Source of the DNA: Bacteroides timonensis
Lineage (GTDB): Bacteria; Bacteroidota; Bacteroidia; Bacteroidales; Bacteroidaceae
Assembly: GCF_000513195.1 (NCBI RefSeq)
Contig: NZ_CBVI010000118.1
Span: 1-64,000, forward strand
Direction: 5' to 3'
Length of the DNA stretch: 64,000 nt
The notes beneath the pieces were generated by a model. That model worked only from the letters and a program-made list of their open reading frames with translations, did not search any database and was not told the DNA's origin. Positions 1 through 9,525 of the stretch are shown piece by piece. The position numbers and the translations under genes are program-made. Numbering within the stretch: the first letter of the stretch is position 1; each line of letters begins with the position of its first letter.

Positions 1-801
1 AAGAATAGTAAAAGCCAGAGCCCTACACAGTGGTTCGTCTTTTTCAAAGACCAACTGTTGCTGAAAAAAGAGAAAACAGAAAAAGGAGAGATTAAATACA
101 GTGTACCTTATGGTACAGAATCACCGTTGGCCCCCGGCTCAGGTAGTACGATCCATGAAGTCTTTCTGCCCACGGATGAAATAGTACATGCATTCGCCAT
201 TGAACAGCTCGTTACTGAAACTGAAGAATGGGTTATGGTCAACCTCCGGGGTTCCTACGAATACATCACTCTGGACGAATATAAAGCTGCCGGAAAAGCA
301 TATCAGATACTGTATTGGGATCAGCATAGCCGTTTTTGTCCTGCGTGTGGTATGCCTACGGAACATAAGACCCCTATCATGAAAAAATGCCCTTCGTGTG
401 CTTACGAAATATATCCACCTATTTCTACAGCTATCATTGTACTAATACGCCGCGGGGAAGAAATCTTGCTGGTGCATGCCCGCAATTTCCGCGGAACATT
501 CTATGGTTTGGTAGCCGGTTTCCTCGAAGCAGGAGAAACTCTGGAACAATGCGTACAACGCGAAGTGATGGAAGAAACCGGATTGCGAGTGAAGAATATC
601 ACTTATTTCGGCAACCAGCCCTGGCCCTATCCCAGCGGACTGATGGTAGGCTTCATTGCTGATTATGAAAGTGGGGAAATCAAGTTACAGAAAGACGAGC
701 TCAGTGCCGGAGCATTCTATTCAAAAGAAAATATGCCGGAAATTCCACGAAAACTGAGCATAGCACGAAAGATGATAGACTGGTGGCTAAGCAATAATTA
801 A
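1..801 (+). CDS. nudC: NADH pyrophosphatase (NudC-type NUDIX hydrolase), 5' end outside window
   Basis: Hydrolyses NAD(H) to NMN(H) and AMP; the family also acts on NAD-capped RNA. The reading frame is open to base 1 (KNSKSQSPTQWFVFF precedes the first internal start codon), so the true start lies to the left and the first in-window TTG at 58 is not a start. Visible features in order: a zinc ribbon with two Cys pairs (CPACG and CPSC), the Nudix box (GFLEAGE, then REVMEETG), and the downstream NQPWPYPSG motif, which is the SQPWPFPxS signature separating NudC from other Nudix enzymes. No operon partner is visible on the right, where 477 bp of non-coding DNA follow. Confidence 0.93.
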   Translation, partial: KNSKSQSPTQWFVFFKDQLLLKKEKTEKGEIKYSVPYGTESPLAPGSGSTIHEVFLPTDEIVHAFAIEQLVTETEEWVMVNLRGSYEYITLDEYKAAGKAYQILYWDQHSRFCPACGMPTEHKTPIMKKCPSCAYEIYPPISTAIIVLIRRGEEILLVHARNFRGTFYGLVAGFLEAGETLEQCVQREVMEETGLRVKNITYFGNQPWPYPSGLMVGFIADYESGEIKLQKDELSAGAFYSKENMPEIPRKLSIARKMIDWWLSNN

Positions 802-826
802 AAGACGGAAATCATTCAAATAAAAA

Positions 827-918
827 CAGATTGCGGAGGACATGCATTCAACAAACGAACAACTACGAATGAAACGACTCTCATTCACATCAACCAATTA
901 GCATGCAACCGCAATCTG
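827..918. repeat. Nested inverted repeat downstream of nudC
   Basis: Outer arms CAGATTGCGG (827-836) and CCGCAATCTG (909-918) are perfect; next inward CATGC (841) pairs with GCATG (901), and an inner GAATGA/TCATTC pair sits in the loop. There is no T-run, so a classical terminator is unlikely. It lies in the 477-bp gap 802-1278. The rest of that gap (about 920-1200) shows nothing I can interpret. Confidence 0.6.
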
Positions 919-1210
919 TATATTTTCTCATCTCCCGGTCATTCGACCTTCATCAAGTAATTCTAAAATATATCCATCAGAAAAAAGAGGATAGTAGCAA
1001 TTTATCTCAACCGATGCTTTCACTATTGAAAACGCTCTTACGCCACTAATTGCCAAAATCCCCTTTTATCATCCTGATGGATATTACTAAGGTTTAGGTT
1101 AGGTTTATACGTTGCATATAAAACGGCATTTAACAGAGAATGATTTCAGAGTTGACTTAAAGAAAGCAAAAGAACCTTAAAACGGGAAGAATGTCCACGC
1201 TAACGGATAA

Positions 1211-1250
1211 AAAACAAAAAAGGTGCAACCCTTCGCAGGATTACACCTTT
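1211..1250 (-). terminator. Rho-independent terminator of the phosphohexomutase gene
   Basis: Read on the minus strand, AAGGTGTAATCC and GGGTTGCACCTT form a 12-bp stem (two imperfect pairs) around a short loop, followed by a T-rich tract (TTTTTTGTTTTT). It starts about 30 bp after the stop codon of the gene ending at 1279. Confidence 0.75.
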
Positions 1251-1278
1251 CCTTCTGCCTTACAGCAGTTTATCTTTC

Positions 1279-3021
1279 TCAGATACCAAGTGACTTACGT
1301 ACTGCCACCACTTTCTCTTCTGCTTCAGCATCAGCACTGGCGTAGCATTTCGGGCAACCCATTTCGCCCTTCACCTCGATATAGAACTTGATTTTCGGTT
1401 CTGTACCCGACGGACGAACAGAAATCTTTGTACCATCTTCCGTGAAATACTGAAGAACATTTGAAGTCTCCGGCATATCCAGATCAACAGCATTTCCCTG
1501 AGCATCGATCATCTTCAATGTCTTATAATCCTTGATCAATTTGACAGGTGAACCTCCGATTTCTTTCGGCGGGTTAGCACGGAAGTTATCCATCATGGCT
1601 TTGATTTCATCCGCACCGCTCTTACCGGGTTTCACTACGTTTACAGTCGTTTCTTTAGAGAAACCATACTCTACATAGATATCCATCAGCACATCATACA
1701 GCGTCTTGCCCTGATCCTTAGCCCAGGCACAGATTTCAGCCAACAATGAACAGGCAGAAACGGCATCTTTATCACGAACAAAGTCTTCTGCCAGGAAACC
1801 GTAGCTTTCTTCACCACCACCAATATATTGCTGCTTGCCTTCGCTCAAACGAATTTCACGTGCAATCCATTTGAAACCGGTGTAGCAATCACGCATTTCA
1901 ATCTTATTCTTATCAGCGACAGCCTTAATCAGTTCAGTAGTTACAATGGTCTTCACGATGAAGTCGTTGGGCTGCATCTTGCCCATTGCAATACGGTTCT
2001 TGATGATGTAATACAAGAAGATCAGACAAGTCTGGTTACCGTTGATAAGTACCCACTCACCTTTATCATCTTTGCAAGCCATACCTACACGGTCAGCGTC
2101 CGGATCGCTCGCCATTACGATGTCGGCATCGAGTTTCTTCGCCAATGCGATAGCCATAGAGAGTGCTTCGGCATTTTCAGGGTTCGGAGATACCACTGTC
2201 GGGAAATTACCGTCCTTCACCATCTGTTCGGGTACGCAATTTACATTCTCAAATCCCCATTCTTTCAGAGAAGAAGGAATGAGCACACGACCTGCACCAT
2301 GCAGAGGAGTATAAACAATGCTGAGATCTTTCTGACGCTTGATAACTTCCGGATCTATAGAAATAGAATGAACCATGTCCAGATAAATCTTATCTACATC
2401 AGCACCAATGATCTGAATCAGGTCTTTGTTACCTTCAAATTTGATGTCGGCAACAGTCACCTTATTTACTTCGTCGATGATAGCGGTATCGTGCGGAGCA
2501 AGTACCTGAGCACCGTCATCCCAATAAGCCTTGTAACCGTTATATTCTCTCGGATTGTGGCTGGCAGTGATATTGATACCACTCTGGCATCCGAAGTGAC
2601 GGATAGCAAAAGAAACTTCCGGTGTAGGACGCAAATCGTCGAAGAGATATACTTTGATGCCGTTTGCAGAGAAGATGTCGGCAGAGATTTTAGCGAATTT
2701 GTCGCTATTGTTACGGCAGTCATAACCTACCACTACGGAAATCTGCTCTTTGTCCTTGAAACACTTATTCAGATAGTTGGAAAGGCCCTGTGTTGCAGCA
2801 CCTACGGTATAGATATTCATACGATTGGTTCCAGCACCCATGATGCCGCGCAGGCCACCCGTACCGAATTCCAAATCCTTATAGAAACAATCTATCAACT
2901 CAGTTTTATCTTCGTTTTCCAACATGCGTTTTACTTCAGCCTGAGTTTCGGCATCATAAGCCGGGGTGAGCCACATTTGGGCTTTCTCAGTTACCTGCTT
3001 GATAAGTTCCTGATTTTCCAT
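1279..3021 (-). CDS. Phosphoglucomutase/phosphomannomutase (alpha-D-phosphohexomutase)
   Basis: A 580-residue cytosolic enzyme that interconverts hexose 1- and 6-phosphates, feeding glycogen and surface-polysaccharide synthesis. All four family landmarks are present: the phosphoserine loop TASHNP (152-157), the metal-binding DPDADR (306-311), the sugar-specificity loop GGGEESYG (401-408) and the phosphate-binding RPSGTEPK (536-543). Length matches the long PgcA-like branch common in Bacteroidetes. The window does not show which sugar is preferred. The gene stands alone, with its own terminator downstream. A 428-residue open frame on the opposite strand is only a shadow of it. Confidence 0.95.
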   Translation of the reverse strand: MENQELIKQVTEKAQMWLTPAYDAETQAEVKRMLENEDKTELIDCFYKDLEFGTGGLRGIMGAGTNRMNIYTVGAATQGLSNYLNKCFKDKEQISVVVGYDCRNNSDKFAKISADIFSANGIKVYLFDDLRPTPEVSFAIRHFGCQSGINITASHNPREYNGYKAYWDDGAQVLAPHDTAIIDEVNKVTVADIKFEGNKDLIQIIGADVDKIYLDMVHSISIDPEVIKRQKDLSIVYTPLHGAGRVLIPSSLKEWGFENVNCVPEQMVKDGNFPTVVSPNPENAEALSMAIALAKKLDADIVMASDPDADRVGMACKDDKGEWVLINGNQTCLIFLYYIIKNRIAMGKMQPNDFIVKTIVTTELIKAVADKNKIEMRDCYTGFKWIAREIRLSEGKQQYIGGGEESYGFLAEDFVRDKDAVSACSLLAEICAWAKDQGKTLYDVLMDIYVEYGFSKETTVNVVKPGKSGADEIKAMMDNFRANPPKEIGGSPVKLIKDYKTLKMIDAQGNAVDLDMPETSNVLQYFTEDGTKISVRPSGTEPKIKFYIEVKGEMGCPKCYASADAEAEEKVVAVRKSLGI

Positions 3022-3190
3022 ACAATTATTGTTATTTTAGAGGTTAAAATATATCTATTAGTTGTAAGACACAAATGTAGGCGAATAAGTTCAAATATCC
3101 TACTTTTTCATTAAAGATTTACACTGTATTGTACAGATTTCACAGGCTTCTTATTGTTCCTGCGAAATCTACAAAGACTGCAACAGGGTA

Positions 3191-4834
3191 TTACTCTGGC
3201 ATCTTATAGCGATCACCGGTTTGCTTCACGTATTCTTCCAGAAACTCTTTCGGATATCCGGGACGTATCACACCAGCCGGCTGACCAATGGAATTACGTT
3301 CGAACTTACCGTCTTTCATACGTTTCACCACACCATCATTGTATTTTACGATAAGGAATTCGCCGAGACGTTTCCAGGTATCGAGCGTACTTTGCGCGGT
3401 CATGTTCGTATAATTGGTCAGGAACGCTTTTGCCCGGGCAGGATCTTTTGAATAGAGTTTGGATGCAGCCGATTCGATTCCTTCCTGCGCATCATTGAAA
3501 GTAGTTTCCATCTCCGACTGGCTTGCACGTACATCGCCAATCATCAGATCATAGCGGGGATAAACCATATTTGCCACCCAATTGAAAATCCAGAAAGAAG
3601 AATTCCAGGAGAAGGTGATATAGTCGGCACCATCTACACGAGAGTAGCATACAGGCACTTTATCAGTACAGCAATATACAGGGGTGAAAACAGTCATGTT
3701 GGCATCATCCGTACCGAACCACAGCACGCCACCGATAGCATCGGGCATGGTAGAGCGCATCTGAGATACGAAAACGAAACCTGACTGCTGGGTAGAGATG
3801 GGACGTTCGTTGAAATATTCCTGGTCGTTCACCTTGAAGGACAGCGGAGAAAGACGGTAAGGGGTGTGATAAGGACCGGCACCAAAATCTTTGCTGATAT
3901 CCAGCGGAGTACCTTCGTAATGATCGCGCATGGCATTCTTCACATCCTGTACGGAGATTTTGCGGTTGGCTTTCAGGTAGAGAGGCATGGGTTGATTGGT
4001 TTTACCTTCTATATAAGGAAGGAATTCCTCACCACGGTCGGTAAACATATTGAAGTAACTCCATACGCGGGCTTCGCAGTAACGACGTGCACCGAAATCC
4101 AGAGGAGCGTATGCATCAGCAAAGCTGAAATCCTTGTTCACACCGTTGAAGTAACCTTTTTCGCGGGCAAAGGAGATGACATCGGAAGAATACATACAGT
4201 TGTTCTTATCATTCATATCGAACTGGTGGATGCGCGACTGGTTGGCATGTGCCGAGATGCAATCATCGGGGATGCGCACAGCCACCCACACGGCACCACG
4301 CACACCGGGGCCTTTGCCAATCATTTCCATAATCCAGATCTCGTTCGGATCAGCGATAGTGAAAGACTCGCCACTGCTGTAATAGCCATATTCCTGTACA
4401 AGGTCAGTCATCACCTTGATAGCTTCACGGGCGGTACGGGCACGTTGCAGACCGAGATAAATCAGACTTCCGTAGTCGATGATACCGGTGGTATCTACCA
4501 GTTCCGGACGACCTCCGAAAGTGGTTTCAGCAATGGTAAGCTGGAATTCGTTGATATTGCCGATGACGTTGTACGTCTGGCGTGCCTGCTCAATCTGTCC
4601 CAGATACTTGCCGGTGTCCCACTCATGCACATCCATCAGGGTACCTTTCTTATGTATGCCCGCAGGATAATGATATAACTCGCCGAACAACCCGTAAGAG
4701 TCGGCAGAATAAGAAACGATTGTAGAACCGTCTGTGGAGGCATTCTTACCAACAATAAGGTTGGTACAAGCCAGTGCATTCATTACTGCAACAGCCACAA
4801 ATAAGACGGAAAGAGTCAGTCTTTTGCTTTTCAT
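3191..4834 (-). CDS. Secreted C69-family dipeptidase
   Basis: An N-terminal-nucleophile cysteine peptidase that cleaves dipeptides, here probably in the periplasm. A signal peptide (KRLTLSVLFVAVAVMNALA) ends just before Cys23 in ACTNLIVG. In the C69 family this Cys becomes the new N-terminus and catalytic nucleophile, so signal cleavage and enzyme activation may coincide. Total length 547 residues is normal for Bacteroides members. The next gene in the same direction (4886-6550) starts upstream and encodes an M23 peptidase, so the two may act together on peptide or wall material, though this pairing is only inferred from proximity (51 bp). Confidence 0.9.
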   Translation of the reverse strand: MKSKRLTLSVLFVAVAVMNALACTNLIVGKNASTDGSTIVSYSADSYGLFGELYHYPAGIHKKGTLMDVHEWDTGKYLGQIEQARQTYNVIGNINEFQLTIAETTFGGRPELVDTTGIIDYGSLIYLGLQRARTAREAIKVMTDLVQEYGYYSSGESFTIADPNEIWIMEMIGKGPGVRGAVWVAVRIPDDCISAHANQSRIHQFDMNDKNNCMYSSDVISFAREKGYFNGVNKDFSFADAYAPLDFGARRYCEARVWSYFNMFTDRGEEFLPYIEGKTNQPMPLYLKANRKISVQDVKNAMRDHYEGTPLDISKDFGAGPYHTPYRLSPLSFKVNDQEYFNERPISTQQSGFVFVSQMRSTMPDAIGGVLWFGTDDANMTVFTPVYCCTDKVPVCYSRVDGADYITFSWNSSFWIFNWVANMVYPRYDLMIGDVRASQSEMETTFNDAQEGIESAASKLYSKDPARAKAFLTNYTNMTAQSTLDTWKRLGEFLIVKYNDGVVKRMKDGKFERNSIGQPAGVIRPGYPKEFLEEYVKQTGDRYKMPE

Positions 4835-4885
4835 ACTTTAGCTATTTAAATTATTAATTCATGTGTCACATATATACAGACTTGT

Positions 4886-6550
4886 TTACCAGACAAACGT
4901 AAACTGTTCTGTTGCCCGGTTGCCGCAACCATCCGTCACGGTGATTTCCACCACATGCTTACCCCGTTCCACCCGTTTAGGATCAATCTCATAGACCAGG
5001 TTCCCACTGATGGAATTAGGTTTGCCAAACAAGGCATACTTCCCGTCGATGGTGCCGCGATAACTGCTTATGCCGGTTTCTTTATCCTTCGCCTTGAACG
5101 TAATGCGTCCCATGCGTCCCCACTGTTGCGGGTTCAGCGGAGTGATTTCAGGAGGCACGGTATCGATGGCAACGGTATACGTACCCAACTCCCGGATGGT
5201 CGTCTTCATGAAACCGTCCTCGTACTTGCCACCTATGCTATACTTCCCGCCCCGGGAGTTCACGCCTGCCACATAGTATTTCGACCTATCTTCCAGAGGG
5301 TGGCGACGCAAGCCGATGCTCAACTCGCAACGGCCATGCAAAGGGATGCGTGTGTCATTCAACTGATAAGTAAAGGCAACGTCCCCGCTATCTGCACGCA
5401 CGGCATAATTCAGGTACGCGTCGTCATACAGCATCCCGCGAGGAATCACCAGCGACAGACCGGGTTCCTGTAGATAGTTCACCTTGTCCCAGCGGAAGAT
5501 GTACTTCTCCCGATGTTCCACAGGAGCTATCTCCGCCCGCTTTCCATGCACGGTGAAGCGCACTTTCGAAGTGTTTCCCAGGGCATCTTTCAAGGTGTAG
5601 ACAAAGCGGTACGGACGCTCTTCGTTGATATCAATCAGTCCCCGGTTATCATTTGAAGCATGCAGCATCCTCAGCGTATTTCCCGGTTCGATGAACGATT
5701 TCATATATTGCCCGTATGTCCACGAGTTAATCATGCGGTTCTCGTTCTCCGAGAAGCGGTCCACCACACTGCGGAACACTTCCATGCTGTCCACTTCCAG
5801 GATAACCGTGTGCACACCGTAACGGTTGTGCACGCCATCCATATAGTCGTATGCACGGATGCCCGCTCCTATCAGTCCCCAGGCAGTGATGGGCTGTTTA
5901 GGGCTGAGAGGAAAGGCCTGACGTTTCTGGGTTCCGTCCACCATTCCCTTGCCGGGTTGTGGAAACAGCATGATGCCTTCGGCACGCGGGGCGGTGTTGT
6001 CCTTCACTTTCTTCTTGAAGAAGGGCAAAGGATCCACGTAGTCATCCGTATCTGCCTCAAACACATCAAGATGCAGGTGCGGTCCAAAGGAATATCCGGT
6101 ATTACCGCTCAGAGCGATAACCTGCCCGGCCTTGACGATATATTCGCCCGGTTCGGGGATAATCTCTACTTCCCATGTCTCCTTTTCGTATTGCAGGTCT
6201 TCTACCCGGCGGGCTATATCGCCCACAAAAGCGCTGAGGTGGCGGTTGATTGTTTTATATCCGTTATTATATGCCACATCGAGCACATAGCCCGAACCAT
6301 GAGTGACACGGATACGCGAAATGTATCCGTCGGCCAGCGCCCGCACGGGTTTACCGATGGTGCCGCCCGTCTTGAAGTCAAGTCCGCCGTGAAAATGATT
6401 GGCACGTATTTCACCGAAATTACCGGAGAAAACAATAGGGAAATCGAAAGGAGGAGTGAACGTTGCCTGAGATTGCACATCCCCACCCGCTTGCGGATAG
6501 GCCTGCACTCCCCATGCAAACAGTATAAGGGATAATATAGAATGTTTCAT
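4886..6550 (-). CDS. M23-family (LytM-type) zinc metallopeptidase, secreted
   Basis: A likely peptidoglycan endopeptidase of the periplasm. The start is taken at MKHSILSLIL (554 residues); a longer frame reaches 6619 but would begin upstream of the promoter-like boxes at 6576-6606. Signal peptide ends near AWGVQA. The M23 zinc site is intact: H54 and D58 in HFHGGLDF and H160 in GPHLHLD. The remaining roughly 350 residues are beta-rich and look like appended accessory domains. The catalytic motifs are complete, so this is not one of the degenerate EnvC-type activators. Confidence 0.9.
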   Translation of the reverse strand: MKHSILSLILFAWGVQAYPQAGGDVQSQATFTPPFDFPIVFSGNFGEIRANHFHGGLDFKTGGTIGKPVRALADGYISRIRVTHGSGYVLDVAYNNGYKTINRHLSAFVGDIARRVEDLQYEKETWEVEIIPEPGEYIVKAGQVIALSGNTGYSFGPHLHLDVFEADTDDYVDPLPFFKKKVKDNTAPRAEGIMLFPQPGKGMVDGTQKRQAFPLSPKQPITAWGLIGAGIRAYDYMDGVHNRYGVHTVILEVDSMEVFRSVVDRFSENENRMINSWTYGQYMKSFIEPGNTLRMLHASNDNRGLIDINEERPYRFVYTLKDALGNTSKVRFTVHGKRAEIAPVEHREKYIFRWDKVNYLQEPGLSLVIPRGMLYDDAYLNYAVRADSGDVAFTYQLNDTRIPLHGRCELSIGLRRHPLEDRSKYYVAGVNSRGGKYSIGGKYEDGFMKTTIRELGTYTVAIDTVPPEITPLNPQQWGRMGRITFKAKDKETGISSYRGTIDGKYALFGKPNSISGNLVYEIDPKRVERGKHVVEITVTDGCGNRATEQFTFVW

Positions 6551-6575
6551 ATAGGTCAATAAACAATTTGTCGGG

Positions 6576-6606
6576 CAAATGTACATTATTCCGGGTAGAT
6601 TATAAA
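6576..6606 (-). promoter_or_regulatory. Promoter of the M23 peptidase gene
   Basis: On the minus strand a perfect -7 box TACATTTG (6576-6583) lies 19 bases after TTTA (6603-6606), one mismatch from the Bacteroides -33 TTTG. Transcription would begin about 18 bases upstream of the ATG at 6550, which supports that start. Confidence 0.6.
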
Positions 6607-6638
6607 GAAATGCAAGCAAATATTACCCGATAAATGCC

Positions 6639-6646
6639 TACCTTTG
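6639..6646 (+). promoter_or_regulatory. Bacteroides -7 box upstream of the chimeric gene
   Basis: TACCTTTG fits TAnnTTTG exactly, 22 bases before the ATG at 6669. No good -33 TTTG is seen at 19-21 bases. It forms a divergent promoter pair with the M23 gene. Confidence 0.5.
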
Positions 6647-6668
6647 CCACGACAAATACCAAAATAAT

Positions 6669-7352
6669 ATGCAAATCACCTACTATTTCCGCACCTCCAT
6701 CCTCGTATTGGCGTGTATTTTACCGGCTTTTACGCCTGCCCTGGCTTCCGGAGCAAGCACCGTTCCGGACAGTCTGCTGACAGAAAAACACATCCGCAGC
6801 ATATACATATCTGCGCCCGACAGTGCCCTCCACCTGCTCGACGAGGCCGAAAAACACCGCCTCCCCTCCATGCCTGCGTTCCACATCGACATCCTGCGCA
6901 GCATGGTGTACGAAAGCCAGACCATGTATACCCTTAAAGAGCGTTGCCTGCGGCGTGCCTTGCAGAGCGACTCCGTGCGACTGGTACCTGCACGCCGGCT
7001 GCGCCTACTCTCACAATTGTCTTCCACCCTCGACCGCCTGAACCGATACGAAGAAGGTATCAGTATCGCCTCCGGCACCACCCGCGCCGACATCACCCTC
7101 AGCGGCACCCGCGACCGCCGCCACGCCCTGCTTCTCCCGCAAACCATAACCGCCGGCAAGCCCCTGCTCCGCCTCACCATCGGCGAGCAAACTTACCGTC
7201 TGGATGCCACCGACCGGAACGGCACATTCGAAGCGGGCAAAAGCTACACCCTCAACGTCACCGTGAGCAATGCCGAAATCACCGCCACCGTAAGCATCAC
7301 CCCCTGGCTGGAAGGAGGCGAAAGCGAAGGAGACGCAGGAATGGAAATCTGA
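6669..7352 (+). CDS. Chimeric ORF: TPR sensor-kinase N-terminus joined to fimbrillin C-terminus
   Basis: An open frame of 227 residues made of two unrelated parts. Residues 1-22 are a signal peptide and about 23-130 (SLLTEKHIRSIYISAPDSAL onward) resemble the N-terminal helical repeats of Bacteroides TPR sensor kinases or regulators. From about residue 133 (RADITLSG, base 7065) the sequence is the end of an Mfa-like fimbrillin: PQTITAGKPLLRLTIGEQTY, then FEAGKSYTLNVTVSNAEITA and ITPWLEGG. Neither half is complete. The simplest reading is an in-frame deletion that fused two genes, keeping the promoter of the first. The stretch is also clearly GC-richer than its neighbours. Whether the product is made or does anything is unknown. 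Confidence 0.6.
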   Translation: MQITYYFRTSILVLACILPAFTPALASGASTVPDSLLTEKHIRSIYISAPDSALHLLDEAEKHRLPSMPAFHIDILRSMVYESQTMYTLKERCLRRALQSDSVRLVPARRLRLLSQLSSTLDRLNRYEEGISIASGTTRADITLSGTRDRRHALLLPQTITAGKPLLRLTIGEQTYRLDATDRNGTFEAGKSYTLNVTVSNAEITATVSITPWLEGGESEGDAGMEI

Positions 7353-7547
7353 GAGAAAGGAAGGAAAAGTATAGGACTTGCATAAAAATACTGTTGTAAA
7401 ACACTCCACCCGCATGAACATCGGAACCGGGAAATCGTTATCTTGCGACGTCTTTCGAGGGTATGCCGACAACCATCCGCCTACATACAGGCAGTACTTC
7501 CGGCAGCCCCTCTATGTTTAACCCCCAAAATTAAAACTGTTAAGGTT

Positions 7548-8654
7548 ATGATTATCGGAGTACCTAAAGAAATCAAGAACAACGAAAACCGTGTAGGAAT
7601 GACCCCTGCCGGAGTAGCCGAGTTGGTGAAACAAGGTCATACAGTGTATGTACAGGCATCTGCCGGTGCAAACAGCGGTTTCGCGGATGAAGAGTACACT
7701 GCAGTGGGTGCGAAAATGCTGCCAACCATCGAAGCGACCTATGCCGCGGCGGAAATGATTGTGAAGGTGAAAGAACCTATCGCCCCCGAGTACAAACTGA
7801 TTAAAAAGGGTCAGGTGGTATTTACCTATTTCCACTTCGCCGCCGATAAAATATTGACCGAAGCCATGATAGAAAGCGGCGGTATCTGCATCGCCTACGA
7901 AACCGTGGAGAAGGAAGACCGCTCTCTGCCCTTGCTCACCCCTATGAGCGAAGTGGCGGGACGCATGGCTACCCAGGTAGGCGCCCGCTTCCTCGAAAAG
8001 CCCCAAGGCGGAAAAGGAAAACTGATGGGTGGCGTGACAGGTGTACGCCCCGCACGGGTGCTTGTTCTGGGTGGTGGCATCGTAGGAACCAACGCCGCGC
8101 AGATAGCCGCCGGCATGGGTGCCGAAGTCCTGATTACAGACATCAACCTCTCCCGCCTCCGCTACCTCAGCGAAGTGATGCCGAAGAACGTGAAGACACT
8201 CTATTCCTCCATGCACAACATCAAGATGGAGCTTCCCAATATAGATCTCGTGATAGGTTCCGTCCTCATCCCAGGCGATAAGGCCCCGCACCTCATTACC
8301 AAAGAAATGCTGAAAATGATGAAACCCGGAACAGTCCTCGTAGACGTCGCCATCGACCAGGGCGGATGCTTTGAAACCTCCCACCCGACCACGCACAGCG
8401 AACCGACGTATGTAGTGGACGGCATCGTTCATTATGCCGTTGCCAATATTCCGGGTGCCGTACCGTTCACCTCCACCATGGCACTGACCAATGCAACGCT
8501 GCCCTACACCGTAGCACTGGCAAACAAAGGCTGGCGGAAAGCGTGCAAAGACGATCCCGCACTGGCCCTGGGATTGAATGTGGTAGAAGGACAGGTGACG
8601 TATAAAGCGGTGGCTGATGTGTTCGGGCTGAAGTATGAGCCGATAGAGTTGTAA
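7548..8654 (+). CDS. ald: Alanine dehydrogenase
   Basis: Catalyses reversible NAD-dependent deamination of L-alanine to pyruvate and ammonia. The start is placed at MIIGVPKEIKNNENRVGMTP (368 residues), the normal N-terminus of the family; the frame is open to 7443, but the extra residues are not Ald-like. Seen: substrate-side residues in NENRVG, the GGVTGVRPARVLVLGGGIVG nucleotide-binding Rossmann segment and the VDVAIDQGGC catalytic-region signature. It is monocistronic and converges on the LytTR regulator across a hairpin at 8666-8724. The 195-bp upstream gap shows no clear TTTG/TAnnTTTG promoter. Confidence 0.95.
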   Translation: MIIGVPKEIKNNENRVGMTPAGVAELVKQGHTVYVQASAGANSGFADEEYTAVGAKMLPTIEATYAAAEMIVKVKEPIAPEYKLIKKGQVVFTYFHFAADKILTEAMIESGGICIAYETVEKEDRSLPLLTPMSEVAGRMATQVGARFLEKPQGGKGKLMGGVTGVRPARVLVLGGGIVGTNAAQIAAGMGAEVLITDINLSRLRYLSEVMPKNVKTLYSSMHNIKMELPNIDLVIGSVLIPGDKAPHLITKEMLKMMKPGTVLVDVAIDQGGCFETSHPTTHSEPTYVVDGIVHYAVANIPGAVPFTSTMALTNATLPYTVALANKGWRKACKDDPALALGLNVVEGQVTYKAVADVFGLKYEPIEL

Positions 8655-8665
8655 TAGTTACGAGT

Positions 8666-8724
8666 TACGAGCTACAAGCTACGAGTGGCTGCGCTATCAC
8701 GCTGCAAAGTACTTGTAGCTCGTA
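8666..8724. repeat. Hairpin built from repeated 7-bp words between convergent genes
   Basis: TACGAGCTACAAG (8666-8678) and CTTGTAGCTCGTA (8712-8724) are perfect 13-bp arms. The left side is itself a run of GTTACGA/GCTACGA heptamers. Placed between convergent ald and the LytTR gene, it could work as a two-way terminator, although no T-run follows. A related element lies at 44417-44505. Confidence 0.6.
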
Positions 8725-8748
8725 GCCCATGAATTCTTCACGACATGC

Positions 8749-9525
8749 TCAATGTGTCTTGGAAAACCAATCCTTAAATTCCTGTACACGTGCCTTGCTT
8801 ACCAGCACTTTCTCATCCGAAACCTTACAACGAAGATTAATAGACAGACGATTGTTGAACCATAAATCAATATCCTTGATAGCCTCACGGGAAATCAGAA
8901 ATTGCCGGTTGACACGGAAGAACAGGGATGGATCAATACACTCTGTTATTTCATCCAGCGTTTGTGGAAATGTATATTCCTTACCATCGGCAAGAACAAC
9001 CTTCACTTTACAGTCCTGAATATAAAACAGCAGAATCATATCCACCGAAACCGGTAGCAACTTGTCACTCTTCACCGGAATGAGAAAATGCGTTTTATAA
9101 CTTTCCCGCTTTTTCAGCGAATGAATTAATTGCAACAAAGCATTGTCAGGGGATTTCCCTTGTTCCGAACCATGCAACTGCTCCAACTTATGGAAAGCCT
9201 TCTCAATATCATTCTTTCCAATAGGCTTCAACAAATAATCCACACTGTTCACTTTGAACGCACGAAGAGCATATTCATCATAGGCCGTAGTGAAAACAAT
9301 AGGGCAGGTAATATCTACATGATCGAAGATTTCAAAGGCTGATCCGTCAGCTAAATGAATATCCATAAAGATCATGTCCGGCATAGAGTATATGGCAAAC
9401 CAATCCAATACAGCCGCAATACTGTCCAAAGTAGCCTCTACTTCCACTTCCGGCTTCACTTCCTGTAACAAAGCTTTCAGGTTGCGGACTGCCGCTTTCT
9501 CATCTTCTATAATAATTACTTTCAT
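8749..9525 (-). CDS. LytTR-family response regulator
   Basis: A 258-residue two-component regulator. Residues 1-120 form a receiver domain with phospho-acceptor D55 in MIFMDIHLADG, acidic pair near EDE (7-9) and the conserved KP at VDYLLKP. The C-terminal half carries the LytTR DNA-binding fold (FFRVNRQFLISREAI). It overlaps the sensor kinase gene by 4 bp, so the two are translationally coupled. Because they follow the efflux genes on the same strand, I infer that this pair controls the pump operon. Confidence 0.92.
   Translation of the reverse strand: MKVIIIEDEKAAVRNLKALLQEVKPEVEVEATLDSIAAVLDWFAIYSMPDMIFMDIHLADGSAFEIFDHVDITCPIVFTTAYDEYALRAFKVNSVDYLLKPIGKNDIEKAFHKLEQLHGSEQGKSPDNALLQLIHSLKKRESYKTHFLIPVKSDKLLPVSVDMILLFYIQDCKVKVVLADGKEYTFPQTLDEITECIDPSLFFRVNRQFLISREAIKDIDLWFNNRLSINLRCKVSDEKVLVSKARVQEFKDWFSKTH

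Noticed and set aside
1828..3114. Plus-strand open frame of 428 codons opposite the phosphohexomutase gene
   Set aside because: It mirrors the codon pattern of the real gene, has no recognisable domain and starts inside it; the opposite strand has all four mutase motifs.
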